From: Mallotus nudiflorus
Taxonomy: Eukaryota > Streptophyta > Magnoliopsida > Malpighiales > Euphorbiaceae
Length of the DNA stretch: 64,000 nucleotides
Direction: 5' to 3'
Assembly: GCA_947683625.1 (NCBI GenBank)
Contig: CANTUR010000145.1
Coordinates: 1,381,501-1,445,500, forward strand
Made by a program: the position numbers and the translations under genes. This document shows, one piece after another, positions 34,217 to 45,261 of the stretch (within the stretch, counting starts at the first letter, position 1; each line of letters begins with the position of its first letter). Below the pieces are notes generated by a model, which saw nothing but the letters and a program-made list of their open reading frames with translations, ran no database searches and was not told the origin of the DNA.

Positions 34217-37200
34217 GTGCCTATTGAAGGATATGTAGACCTTACAGATGAGTTAGGAGGTGAGGAGCATGTTAAGAAGTTCAAAGCAAAATTCATGGTT
34301 ATTGACGTCCCATTTTCCTATAATGCAATCATTAGAAGGCCAATCCTATATGACATAGGCACCTACATATCCATCAGATGCTTAATTATGAAAATACCTA
34401 TAGAAACGGGAGTAGCTATGGTTAAAGGAAATCAGAAGGTAGCAAAAGAAGCCTACCTGTGTATGCTAAAAGATGCCTCACAATCCCTAATCGTGGAGAC
34501 TCTATATGTGCTAAAGAGAGTCAACACTGAGCCTTTGGATGAGAAAAAGCAGCTAATACTTTCAGCCATAGGTAAAAAAATTTTTATTATCTCACTTTTG
34601 CAAGAGCATATAAGAGATTAAATTCAAAAGCTCTTAAAGGCAAATGAATCATTGTTTGCTTGGGAGCCATATGATATCATAGGTATAAGCTTAGACTTGA
34701 TATGCCACAGACTAAATGTCAATTTGCAGGCAATACCTGTAATTCAAAAAAAATGAAATCATGCCCTTGAGAGGTAGGCAATTATATCTATGAAAATTGA
34801 TAAGTTAAAATGTAGGCTTCATAAGGGAAATTTTTTTCCCTAAATGGCTGGCCAATATGGTACTAGTTAAAAAACCTACTGGAAAATGGTGACTTTGTGT
34901 TGATTTTACATATCTAAATAAAGCATGTCCAAAAGATTGTTATCCTTTTCCTAATATAGATCAACTTATTGATTCTACTGCAAATCATAAACTCTATAGC
35001 TTTATAGATGTATTTGCTGGATATCATTAAATTCTAATGTGCAAGGAGGATTAAGCCAAAATAGCCTTTATAATTGTCAGAGTCATGCCCTTTGGCCTAA
35101 AGAACTGAATGTACTTACCAAAGGTTGGTAAATATAATCTTTAGAGACATGATAGGAAAATCTGTGGAAGTCTACATGGACATGAAGGTGAAAAATCATG
35201 CTAAAGACTTAAGTCAAGTATTTGAGGTGCTTTTAAAGTATTAGATGAAATTAAACTTGGAGAAATATGTCTTCGGTGTCAAGGTAAGCAAGTTTTTGGG
35301 TTTCATGGGGTTATAAAGGGGCACAAAGGCAAATCCAAAGAATATTCAAACTATAACTAACATGGAACCTCTAAAAATAATCAATGAAGTCCAAAAGTTG
35401 AATTGAAGGATTACAGCCTTAGGAAGGTTCATTAGCTGCTCAGCTAAAAGGTGCATGCCTTTTTTCAAAATGTTGAAAGGCCTAAAGAACTTCAAGTGGA
35501 TAGATGAGTGCCATCAGGCTTTTGAAGACTTAAAGAAATTCCTCAACTCCCCACCTTTGTTAAGAATACCTAATCATGGTGAAGTCTTGTGTTTTTATTT
35601 ATTTGCCACTAATGATGCTATTACTTTGGTATTGGTTAGGAAGGAGGATAATGAGCAAATGCCCATTTATTATATGTCTCTAGTATTAAGAGGTGCTAAA
35701 CAACAGTACCCAACCATTGAAAAAATTGCATATGTAGTGGTTATATCTATAGTAAGACTTTGAACCTATTTTTAGGCACATACAATTGTTGTCATAACGG
35801 ACCTTTTATTGCGGAAGGTCTTACAAAAAGCAAAAACCTTTAGAAGACTTGTAGAATGGGCAATTATATTGGGAAAATTCAATGTTAGATATGAGCCAAG
35901 GAAAGCATTAAAGGCCTAAGCATTAGTAGACTTTATAGTAGAAATGTTAAACGTGTAGAAAGAAGCTATAGAGCAGCAGGCAGTAAAGAAATGAAAATGA
36001 AAGATTTGAGTAGATGGAGCTATAGGTTTCAAAAGAGCTAGTGTGGATATTATTCTTTAAAGCCTAAAACTAGTAAATGTTAAGTATATGGTACGTTTAA
36101 ACTTCCCTACCATAAATAATGTTACAGAATATGAAATTCTTATTATAGGACTATCTATAGCCAAGGAAGTATGTGCAGAACACTTGATGATACATTCAGA
36201 CTCTCAACTTATGGCTAACCATATAAAGGCAACTTTTCTACAAAAGAACCATAGATGATAAAATATTTAGTGAAAGTTAAAGTTACTTAGGAAATAGAAG
36301 AACACGCAAGAGAATGGATCCTAGAATAAATACGCAGGGCTAATAACATGGAGGCAGATACTTTGACAAAGATTATAGCCTTAGATGCATAACCTCACAG
36401 AGGTGTCTTAAAAAAAAAAAAATCATATGGCACCTAAGCATGGAAGAGCAGTAAGTTCTTATGGCAGCTCTTAGAGATAATTGAATGACTCCAATAATTA
36501 AATACCTATTCGAAGGTATTATTCCTACAAAAAATAGAGAGCTAAAAAAATCATTCATAAATCTATAAATTATTCCTTAATTGATGGAATTTTGTATAAA
36601 AGATCTTATGACTAACCATGGTTGAGATGTATTTTTATAGATGAAGGCACCTATGTGTTGATAGAAATATATCAAAGATCTGTGGAGCTCATAAAATTAT
36701 AGACTCTTTGGTAAGAAAAGTAGCCTTGTAATGATATTTTTGGTCCATAATGCTTAAAGATGCCAAAGACTTTGTTAGAAGCTATGGAAAATGCCAAACC
36801 TTTAATAGGGTTATACATCAGCCTGCAACACACCAGAGGCCCATTAATAGTGTCTAACCTTTCGCTCAGTGGGGTATGGACATCTTAGGTCCCTTCCCGA
36901 TTGCCATAGGACAAAGAAAATTCCTTGTGGTAGCCATATATCATTTTATTAAATGGGTGGAAGCTGAACCTTTAGCCACTATCACATTAGCCCATCCATA
37001 AACCAATGGAATGCCATAAGTTACCATTCGAACTATCCTTCAAGGCCTCAAAAAAATGCTAGATCAAGCTAAAGGCTTATGAGTAGACAAGTTGTACAGG
37101 GTCTTGCGGGCTTATAAAACCACACCTCATGCCTTTACAGGTAAACCACCTTTTTCATTAACATGTGACACTAAAGTTATTATACCTATAGAAATGGGAG

Positions 37201-37560
37201 TTCAAGGTTATAGATCATGCACTTTCAAGAACTGAAAAATGAAGAAGTCTTGAAGACAAACTTAAGACCTTCTAAAAGCCAAATGAGAGCAATCAATATT
37301 GTTTGAACGATAACTTACAACCATAAAATGGTAAGATACCATAATCAAAAGGTGTCAAACAAAAGCTTTACTGAAGGTGACATGGTAATGAGAAAAGTGG
37401 AAATAACTAAAGGCGATGCCGGTACTGATAAACCTGTGGTTAATCGGGAAAGACCCTATAAAGTTACCAAGGTGGTAAAACCTAGTACCTACAAGCTTCA
37501 AAGTATGGAAGGAAAGGAGTTGCCCAGAAACATGGAATGTTAATAACGTAAAGAAATATT
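34217..37560 (+). pseudogene. Gypsy pol copy B: protease, RT, RNase H, second RNase H, integrase with internal deletion
   Basis: Protease-end sequence (FMVIDVPFSYNAIIRRP) opens the copy. RT follows at about 34,840-35,330 (WLANMVLVKKPTGKW, VDFTYLNKACPKD, DVFAGYH), with stops at the W-R and Q positions. RNase H is at 35,455-35,763. An archaeal-type RNase H lies at 36,060-36,260 (TEYEILIIGLSIAKE, HSDSQLMANHI). Integrase shows WGMDILGPFPIA (36,879) but then jumps to AHPQTNGM near 36,988, so the second catalytic Asp region is missing. The integrase C-terminus is at 37,328-37,543 (FTEGDMVMRKVE, KELPRNMEC). It cannot be active. Confidence 0.85.
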
Positions 37561-37774
37561 TCTAATAGATGAATTATCCACAGGTATGAGGTTTACATTA
37601 TCTTGTAAACATTTATATATTTTCATATAATTTTTCATGAGCTAGTGAGAGTAGCATTAAACTTGTGTTTTTGAATTTCTTAAAAAAAAAGGTTGATTAA
37701 ACCTTATAGTTATTTTCAAATTCCCTAAAAAGGACACTTTATTCTAAAGCCCTTATGTAAATACATTGATAATT

Positions 37775-37990
37775 AATGAAAGTATATTCCTTTCATCTTT
37801 GATTTGTAGAACATTTATGCTTATAAAAGTATCTTCCTTTCATATTTGATTATTAATATAAATACCTTCTTTTCATCTTTGATTATTGATGAAAATACCT
37901 TCCTTTCATCTTTGATTATTAATAAAAGTACCTTCTTTTCATCTTTGATTATTAATGAAAATCTTCCTTTCATCTTTGGTTTGCAAAATA
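37775..37990 (+). repeat. Minisatellite, unit about 33 bp, about 6 copies
   Basis: The unit CCTTTCATCTTTGATTATTA plus AT(G)AAAATA repeats with small changes. It lies in the noncoding tail of the gypsy element. Confidence 0.85.
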
Positions 37991-38199
37991 TTTATACTTG
38001 TGTTTATGTAGCTTAAGGTAAAAGTACACATTAGATGGTGGAAGTAACTTTATTGCCGTAGGTAATTGCCACCATATGTATCTCCCCCATCAAACTAAAA
38101 TAAAAATGATGAAATGAGCTTAATGCAAAGAATACACCCAATCACTAACATACCAATAATATTTGCCTTTGTAGTTAAAGATAAACATACAAACATGTT

Positions 38200-38300
38200 A
38201 TAAATCTATTGTAAGCATATTATTAATTTATAGTAAGCATGCTATAAATTTGTTGTAAGAATGTTATCAATTTACTACAAGCATGTTATAAATTTAAAGC
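38200..38300 (+). repeat. Short tandem repeats of an AAGCATGTTATAAATTTNTT-like unit
   Basis: Three to four imperfect units of about 28 bp (TGTTATAAATCTATTGTAAG, TGCTATAAATTTGTTGTAAG and similar), part of the gypsy 3' noncoding tail. Confidence 0.7.
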
Positions 38301-38459
38301 AATTTCAGAAGCATAAATGTTCAAAAGCATCAGGTGCATCACCCTAATAAAAAATATCCCAACAAAAACTAGCAAATGTAAAGCACCATAAAATATTGTT
38401 CATTATTTCAAAAAACAGAAATAAAATAAGTCATGGGGCAGGGTTATTGCCCAAATTAG

Positions 38460-39350
38460 TATTAAATGCTAAAGGTTAACAGCTAAAAGTCAAAAGCTAA
38501 AAGTTTAAGGCTTAAAGCTAAAAAGCTAAAAATAAAAGTTAAAAGCTAAAGGCTAAAAAGATAAATGCTGAAAGCTAAAATTAGAAGCTAAAAAACTAAA
38601 GAACATTCCTATGGATAAATGTCAATGAGCTATAGAGCTAAGAGCTATAGAAATAAAAGATAAATATTATAAAATATTACCATGGATAAATTCCATGAGT
38701 AACAAAGCTAAGAGCTCTAGAAGTTAAGTCTAAATGTTAAAAAATATGGCCATATTTAAGTTTCATCAACTTGCAGAACTAAGAGCTCTGGAAATGAAAT
38801 GTTAAAGATAAAGATCACTATCATTAAAAGATCATGAGCTACAAAGCTAAGAGCTCTAAAAATGAAAGCTACACATTAAAAGTATAAGAGCTAAAAGCTA
38901 AAGCTCTAGAAGAACAAAAAGCCCAATTGCCCATAAAATTAAGCTTCAAAGGCCAAAGGTGCTAAAAGTCAAAAGAACAAAAAGAATAGAGCCAAAGAGC
39001 TCTAAAATGCTAAAAGCATGAGAAGTACATCAAACCTTAAGGAGTAAGATCATACTACAAAGCTATAAAGTTTGAAGACTATACAAATTCTACATGGATA
39101 AAATATTTCAAACTATAGAACCTACTAGAAGACTAAAGTCTTAATAAGAGCACCAAAAGAGTCGGTCTAATAAATAAGCAAAATTTGCTTATCCACGTTG
39201 AGAGGGGACAACCACAATATTAATAATTATTATTTTCATGAAAAGTCAAAAAGCCAAAAGCTAGAAGCTGAGAGTAAAAAGCTAAAAACTCAAGTGCAAA
39301 AGAGATGAAGGTTGAAACATAAAAACTAAAAGTTGAGAGACAAAAGCATA
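38460..39350 (+). repeat. AAAAGCTAAA-word repeat tract
   Basis: The word AAAGCTAAA/AAGAGCTCT recurs dozens of times with irregular spacing (for example 38,480-38,600 and 38,860-38,920). Longer blocks repeat too, such as GAGCTATAGAGCTAAGAGCT and later relatives spaced about 60-70 bp. It is noncoding. Confidence 0.7.
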
Positions 39351-40067
39351 AAAGCCAAACATATCTTCATCTACAATAATTTATTCTAAAAATAAGTCTC
39401 TACAACTGAAGACATCTTTATCTATAGAAAGCAGTGCATTCATTTACAACAATAAAAATTATTGCATACAATAAGTTTTTTATAACTAAAAGCACTTACA
39501 GAAGAATAATTACCTGTAGTAGAATAATTACATGTAGAAGCGCAAATACTTGCAGAAAAATAATCAACTGCAGAAAAGGTTACCTGTGAAAAATAAACTA
39601 TACATAGTAATCTAATAATAGCTCTATTAGCAATAATTCTTACTCAGCCTTACAACTAAAATAGGTATAAAATCAAATACATTTTTCCTGCATAAATAAG
39701 CAAAATCAAGTTAAAAGTTGTTCAATAAATCCTATAGTAAATAAGGCAACAATACACCTGACATTTCAAAATTTTCTAGAAGCAACAGTTTCTCTCATAT
39801 GGATATTCTATTAATTTTAAAATTCAAATTATATTCATTTATAATACGTGGAGCCTTGAGAGACAATAGGTAATTGATACTAGACTTCTTGTAGAAGTTA
39901 AACATATAACTTAAATGGAAGATGAAACGATGCCACAGTTACAAAAGCATCTACAGTTGGCAATGTTTATCTTAAAAAGAATTAATTCTTTCCAGATGAC
40001 AAAATAAGTAAAAGGAACTAGGAGAAAAAAGGAAAAGCCAAAAAAAAATATTTTTTTTTGACTTTTT

Positions 40068-40077
40068 GGGTAGGGGA
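40068..40077 (+). promoter_or_regulatory. Polypurine tract of the gypsy element
   Basis: GGGTAGGGGA sits just before the 3' LTR at about 40,080. The single T in the run is a small deviation. Confidence 0.6.
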
Positions 40078-40079
40078 CA

Positions 40080-40549
40080 TATAATAAAATAAAGAAAATT
40101 TAACTCCTCAAGATTAGGGTTAAAGTCCTAGTTATGTGTTGAGTCAACTAAATACTAGTCAAACCGGCAATCTGTGTACTTCCATAGGCGAAAGGACCTG
40201 CGACCTACGGAACATGTAAATCACCTACTATCCATGAATATCACGCACGATCTCCAAACATTTAGTAGTGATGGAAGTTCCTTAAAATATGGAACCACTC
40301 CTCAACAAGGTTGAAAATCACTCAACCATGTGGTAATATCCTCATCTTTATATAGAATCCTAATCCAACTCAAATGAGGTAACTAATCTTTCTCAATCTA
40401 TTCAATTCCTTTTTACATCCAATACTCTACTAATTTAAGTATCGGAGTGGGATCATTGAGATCCCATTTGACTTTTCTCTTTTTGCAGAATCAACCAATC
40501 ACAATCAAGGATTTCCAAACAAATAGGAGCTTAGGGAGACCATTTATCA
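40080..40549 (+). repeat. 3' LTR of the gypsy element
   Basis: Direct copy of 31,281-31,755 with many substitutions, ending TTTATCA before ATTAT. The first bases are altered, so the left edge is good to only a few bases. Confidence 0.85.
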
Positions 40550-40554
40550 ATTAT

Positions 40555-41085
40555 TATTATTAAATATTAATGAGAAAATTTTGCCCTCCTATCAAATTAA
40601 TAATAATAATAATAATAACAACAAAAATAATAAGTTGACATCTCTTTGAATTAATAATAATAATATTAACTATTTCAAAATATTTTGCCCTTTTTGTAAT
40701 TAATAATAATATTAATAACCATAATAACAAACATAAATATTAAAACTTATATTATTATTATTAAAATCATTTATATTATATAAATGATTTTAATGAAATA
40801 TAAGTGTAATGTAAAAATATATTATATTACATGAAAAAATAATTATAAAAAAAAACTACTTCATTCCGCTATTTGAAGTGATGAAATATATATGTTTAAT
40901 GCATCATAAAGATTCATTTTGCCGTTTTAACCGGCTGAATGAATCTTCATTTACCACCTAAGTAAAAATTATTACAAAGCGGTAATTTTTTTTTCTAATC
41001 ACCACAAAAAGGTAATATAAAAAAAAAAAGCACACCAATAAAATTTCGCCTTGGCATTCATCATTTATCGATTTGCCAATTTAGG
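40555..41085. other. AT-rich DNA with AAT-type simple repeats
   Basis: Several (AAT)n/(ATT)n runs and a short hairpin-like ATTATATAAATGATTTTAAT. No gene. Confidence 0.6.
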
Positions 41086-41357
41086 CCTTTGAGGATCAAG
41101 CTTGTTCCATACCATTATAAAGCTCCAAATCTTCTTCAGCCATTCATCACATATCCATCTTATAGCCGTACATGCTATGCCAACAACAACAGCAACAACA
41201 GCAACAACAACATAGCTAAATAGAGACTATTAAATAATTGATAGTTGATATATGTCAAGACGAGCTTATTCACGCGGCAGGACTACAGCAAGAAAAGCAA
41301 AGCGCAGCTAGCTTGATGTCTGACCAGCAACAACTTGGAGTAGAAAATAATTTGGTC
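41086..41357 (-). other. 3' flank of the UGT pseudogene, shared with UGT copy 2
   Basis: GAGGATCAAG, AGCCATTCATCACAT and AGTAGAAAATAATTT match the 3' flank of UGT copy 2 (16,290-16,490). This copy has an added CAACAA-type run at about 41,180-41,212. Confidence 0.7.
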
Positions 41358-42781
41358 TTAACAGCTGCTGCCTGCTAAATCCTGCAAGAATTGTGTGAGT
41401 GAATTGGATGAAGATCCCCCTTCCTTCAGAGCCATCCTGGCCATTACTGGCATGTCTTTCAGCTTCTTTCTCACCTCACTATCATCTTCCATTACACATG
41501 TCAAAGCTCTTTTCACCTCCTCTGCGGTCACAACATCACCGTTTGGCCTGTAATCCATTTTCAGATCCACTGCCAGCCCCAGTTCCTTCACCATCACAAA
41601 TGCATTAAGCTGCTGCTCAGCGTACAAAGGCAAGGTCACAATAGGCACCCCAAACCACAAGCTCTCCAAGATAGAGTTCCATCCACAATGAGATACGATC
41701 CCTCCAACCGCCTTGTGGCCTAGCACTTCTACCTGTGGTGCCCAACCACACACCTTGCCTCTCCCTTCTATCCGCTCCAAGAATCCTTCCGGCAACATCT
41801 CCTCCGGATTCTTGAATTGAGTAGTCATCAATGGAAACCGCAAGCTCCACAAGAATCTATGCCCACTAAACTCCAGACCGAGAGCGGTTTCTTTCACCTG
41901 GGAGACACTCAAGGAGCCACCACTTCCAAACATAGGAATACCAAGGAAGATTCAGGTTGGTCATCAAGCCATTTCATGATGTTACTCCACTCGGCACGGT
42001 TCATGTCTGGATGAGGCTGGCCCTTCAGATTTAGCATTGGCCCAACTAGGTATATCTTAGGGGCGTGGCTATTATTGTTGGATAAGGACTCATATGCACA
42101 AGGATCAAGCTCAGTAAGTGTATTAACTATTATCACTTTTTCATCCTTGAGCCTCCGAGCAGGCTTGAGAAAGGTAGCGTAACCCCCATCCTTATTAAAT
42201 ACAGCTTCAGGCAAGACTCTTGGAGGAACGAGATTGGCAAAACCTGGAATTAACAGATCAGGGTCAGAGAAGCTAAATTCAGAGCCAACCTCTTCATGGC
42301 GAGAGGGCAGATGAAGGAGGAAACTCAAGATTTTTGCATCTGATGTGTAGAATCTGAAAGAGGGGAGACCAAATTCATCTCCAATATCAATCATAGGCAC
42401 ACAAAAATAGTCAAGAACTAATCCAGCAATTGGAACTGAATCAGAGCTAGATCGGGACAATATAATATCTGTAACAATGCTTTTTACATGGGGTTTATAG
42501 CATTCAATAACAGCAGAAAAATAGCTTGCAAAAGATTTCTCGACAAGTTGTAAAGAGGGAAGATCCACTTGAGGGACGTGGATGAGCTTGATGTTGGGCT
42601 GAGAAGCAGCGAGCGATGTGGGGTACGCATCAACAAGTGCGGTAACAGGGAGCTTCATTACAATGATGGTGATCATTAATTGATCATTCTGGCGGATTAG
42701 GCTCTTTGCGAATTCAATGGTTGGCACCAAATGACCAATTCCAAGAAGTGGAACAAATATTAGCTCCATTTTCTTCTTCAT
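41358..42781 (-). pseudogene. UGT71-type glycosyltransferase pseudogene (copy 3), single-base frameshift
   Basis: The frame opens at ATG 42,781 (MKKKMELIFVP) and follows UGT copy 2 closely until FLC, near 41,934. There one T is missing from the codons for CFG (TTTGTTTTGG in copy 2, TATGTTTGG here). The frame then runs out at 41,909 after 290 residues, before the PSPG box. The rest reads on in another frame from 41,933 to 41,358 and is otherwise intact, with a full PSPG box (WAPQVEVLGHKAVGG, HCGW, AEQQ). A 12-bp in-frame gap follows RFPL. No other disabling change is visible, so it is either a recent pseudogene or an assembly error. Confidence 0.9.
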
Positions 42782-43479
42782 TACATAAAAAAGATTAGCA
42801 CTTTAAGAAATCCCAATGATCAGTAGAGTTTTAGCTTCACATGTAGATAGATGTGGCCCGGAGTCATAAAATCTGTGTCTTGGGAAGAGTTAGATCTGGC
42901 TGGCTGTTCTTTGTTTTCAAGATCATATTTTAACCCCTGATATTTATCCAGATACAATAATTTATCACCGTTGTTTTAAAACATTATTAAATAAGTACAA
43001 GATAAAATAATTCATCCCTGTTATTTTCACGATAAAATCTTCTTCTTGATCTTGTTGCTGTGGAAATGTGGGCTTTTTACCAATTTATAGCAAAAAATTA
43101 AATATTTTACCAATTTGGATTTTTTTTAAAAATTTCAATTTTAGAGTGAAAAAAAAGTAAAAAAATAAAGTTAGTCTGCATTTAAACTGACGGACTAAGA
43201 AAACGACAAAAAAATGTACAGAAAATCTGCCACTTCATTTGTGTTGATTAAAAAAAAAAAACTTAGCAACAAAAAGTGAATGGACTTAATATTAAAAAGA
43301 AAAGCAGGGAATAAGGGAATAAGCACTTCACGGGCTGGGTTGAATAGTGTGATGGCTCCTTAATCCTTCAATAACTAAAAGGGCTTGTTAAATGGTTTCT
43401 TTAAAAAAATTTTCTAACTTCTTTATAATTTATTATTTTAAAGATAGAATAATAATAATTATGATATAAATTTATGTTT
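42782..43479. other. 5' flank of the UGT pseudogene, then AT-rich DNA
   Basis: To about 43,000 it matches the 5' flank of UGT copy 2 (GGCTGGCTGTTCTTTGTTTT, CAGATACAATAATTTATC). The rest is AT-rich with no gene. Confidence 0.6.
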
Positions 43480-43568
43480 TCTTAATTTTTTTGTATGATA
43501 TATATAATTTCAATGATGAAATAACAACAACAAAAACGACGACGATGATCATAATAATAATAATAATA

Positions 43569-43602
<34 letters not shown>

Positions 43603-43687
43603 AATTTTAATAATAATAATGATGAAATAACAACAACAACCACGACGACGATATAATGATGAAATAACAACAACAACCACGACGACG

Positions 43688-43746
<59 letters not shown>

Positions 43747-43805
43747 TATTATTATTATTATAAATTTTAAAAATAATAATAATAATAATATTATTATTAT
43801 TTCAT
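43480..43805. repeat. Compound microsatellite (AAT)n/(ATT)n with AACAACAACCACGACGACG units
   Basis: Long AAT and ATT runs surround three copies of a ~36-bp unit (GATGAAATAACAACAACA followed by ACGACGACGA) near 43,514, 43,620 and 43,658. Facing AAT and ATT runs could form hairpins. Confidence 0.9.
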
Positions 43806-44014
43806 CTTTTTTAATTAATAATTGTGGATATTTAATTTGATCGGCTCGTAATGAAAACTCAATGATGGAAAAATATGAATCTTGAATGTAAGAGGTTTGA
43901 AATCTTTTCGAAAATGGACCTAAAAGCTCAAATTTTCATCAATATCCAACCCAAGCCTAAACCCACAAATACAAGACTTAGCCCAAGCCCATTTTGGCCC
44001 AAAGGTCCAATAAC

Positions 44015-45070
44015 ATATTAAGGCCTAAGAGGCGATGCCTGATCAAAGAGGAGCCACCTTTATGACGCCTACTTCGGTGAGGCTACGCCTCTTCAAAGAG
44101 GCGTTGCCTATATACCAGCCACTTACATAAGTATTAAATGTAGAAGTAACAATGGTGGGAAAGTGGGTGGGCCCCACCTCCTATTGACCTAAGCATGTTG
44201 TGTGAAAATGAGACTTTGGAAGTAGAAAGGTAAGTGTGATGATGGAGGAAAAAAGGGGATGTCTTGTCAAAGGCATGGGGAGTCTAAAAAAGGGATGGAA
44301 AGGGGACTTTAAAGGGGAGAACATTTTTTAAAAAGGGGTTTGCTAGTTTTGTAGTTGAAAAAAAACTAAAGAAAAACTAAGAGAAAAGAGAGAAGTAAAG
44401 ATAGTTTAGCTTGAGGGTTCTTTTTTGAAAGGAGAGGAAAGGAGATCTCTTGCATTCAAGTGAGGATTGAAAACCACAAACTCATCTCTAAGGGCTGAGT
44501 TAGGAGCTTCAAACTTGTCTTGAGTTGTAAGAACCTCAATTTTTAAGTGTTAAACTCTTAATTTACATAAAGTTCTTTCTTCATTTTTTTTAGATTCATT
44601 GCTTCCTTGTGCTATGTTTATGGCATGATCTATTAAGTTGCTAGATATAATTATAAGACTTTAGTCGTTTACATGTGATATTGCCTTACTTAAGACTATA
44701 ACAAATTTCTTAAGTGTTCTTACATTTGGTAGTCAAAAGATGCCTCTTTGAAGAGGCATCGCCTCTTTGAAGAGACATCGCCTCTTTGTGTTAAGGGGAC
44801 ATGATATCACCTCTTTGCATAAAGACGATGCCTCATTGATAAGGCATTGTCACATTAACAGAGTCACACGTGACTTGGTTTTAAACTCTTTTGTTCACTA
44901 CATTTGATTTGTGTTCAAAGAGGTATTGCCTCTTTATGTTAAAGGGATATAATATCACCTCTATGCATAGAGAAGATGCCTCATTGATGAGATGTTGTCA
45001 CATTAATAAAGTCATAAGTGACTTGATTTTAAACTCTTTTATTCACTACATTTGATTTGCATTCCTTTAT
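44015..45070. repeat. Hairpin-forming GCCTCTTTGAAGAGGC repeats and a 148-bp tandem duplication
   Basis: Inverted-repeat words (GCCTCTT-TG-AAGAGGC and variants) occur around 44,085-44,110 and 44,740-44,790. The block starting GCCTCTTTGTGTTAA at 44,780 is repeated from 44,928 (GCCTCTTTATGTTAA), including ATGCCTCATTGAT and TTCACTACATTTGATTTG. No gene. Confidence 0.8.
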
Positions 45071-45261
45071 GTGTTTTCATATTGCTGCACTTTAATCTTC
45101 TATACAATTATCATAGTATTTTGTCTAATTATATTTTTGTGCACATTATTTATATTTATATATTTTTTTTATGAAATTAACTTTTTAGCTTGTTTTTGTA
45201 GGGCTTATATGTATTTGTGAAGATTAATGTTTTGCTTATTATAGGAACTTTGGGAAGATTT

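Larger units (their letters stand above)
31281..40549 (+). mobile_element. Ty3/gypsy retrotransposon (Tat-type), decayed and rearranged
   Basis: LTRs of about 470 bp lie at 31,281-31,755 and 40,080-40,549, both in direct orientation. A 5-bp duplication ATTAT flanks them (31,276-31,280 and 40,550-40,554), although the flank is AT-simple. Broken gag and pol are on the plus strand in the order protease, reverse transcriptase, RNase H, a second (archaeal-type) RNase H, integrase. That extra RNase H points to the Tat group. About 2.5 kb of noncoding, repeat-rich DNA separates pol from the 3' LTR. Confidence 0.85.

Noticed and set aside
43482..43676. 64-codon minus-strand frame with Ile/Tyr runs
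   Set aside because: Translation of the AAT/ATT microsatellite.
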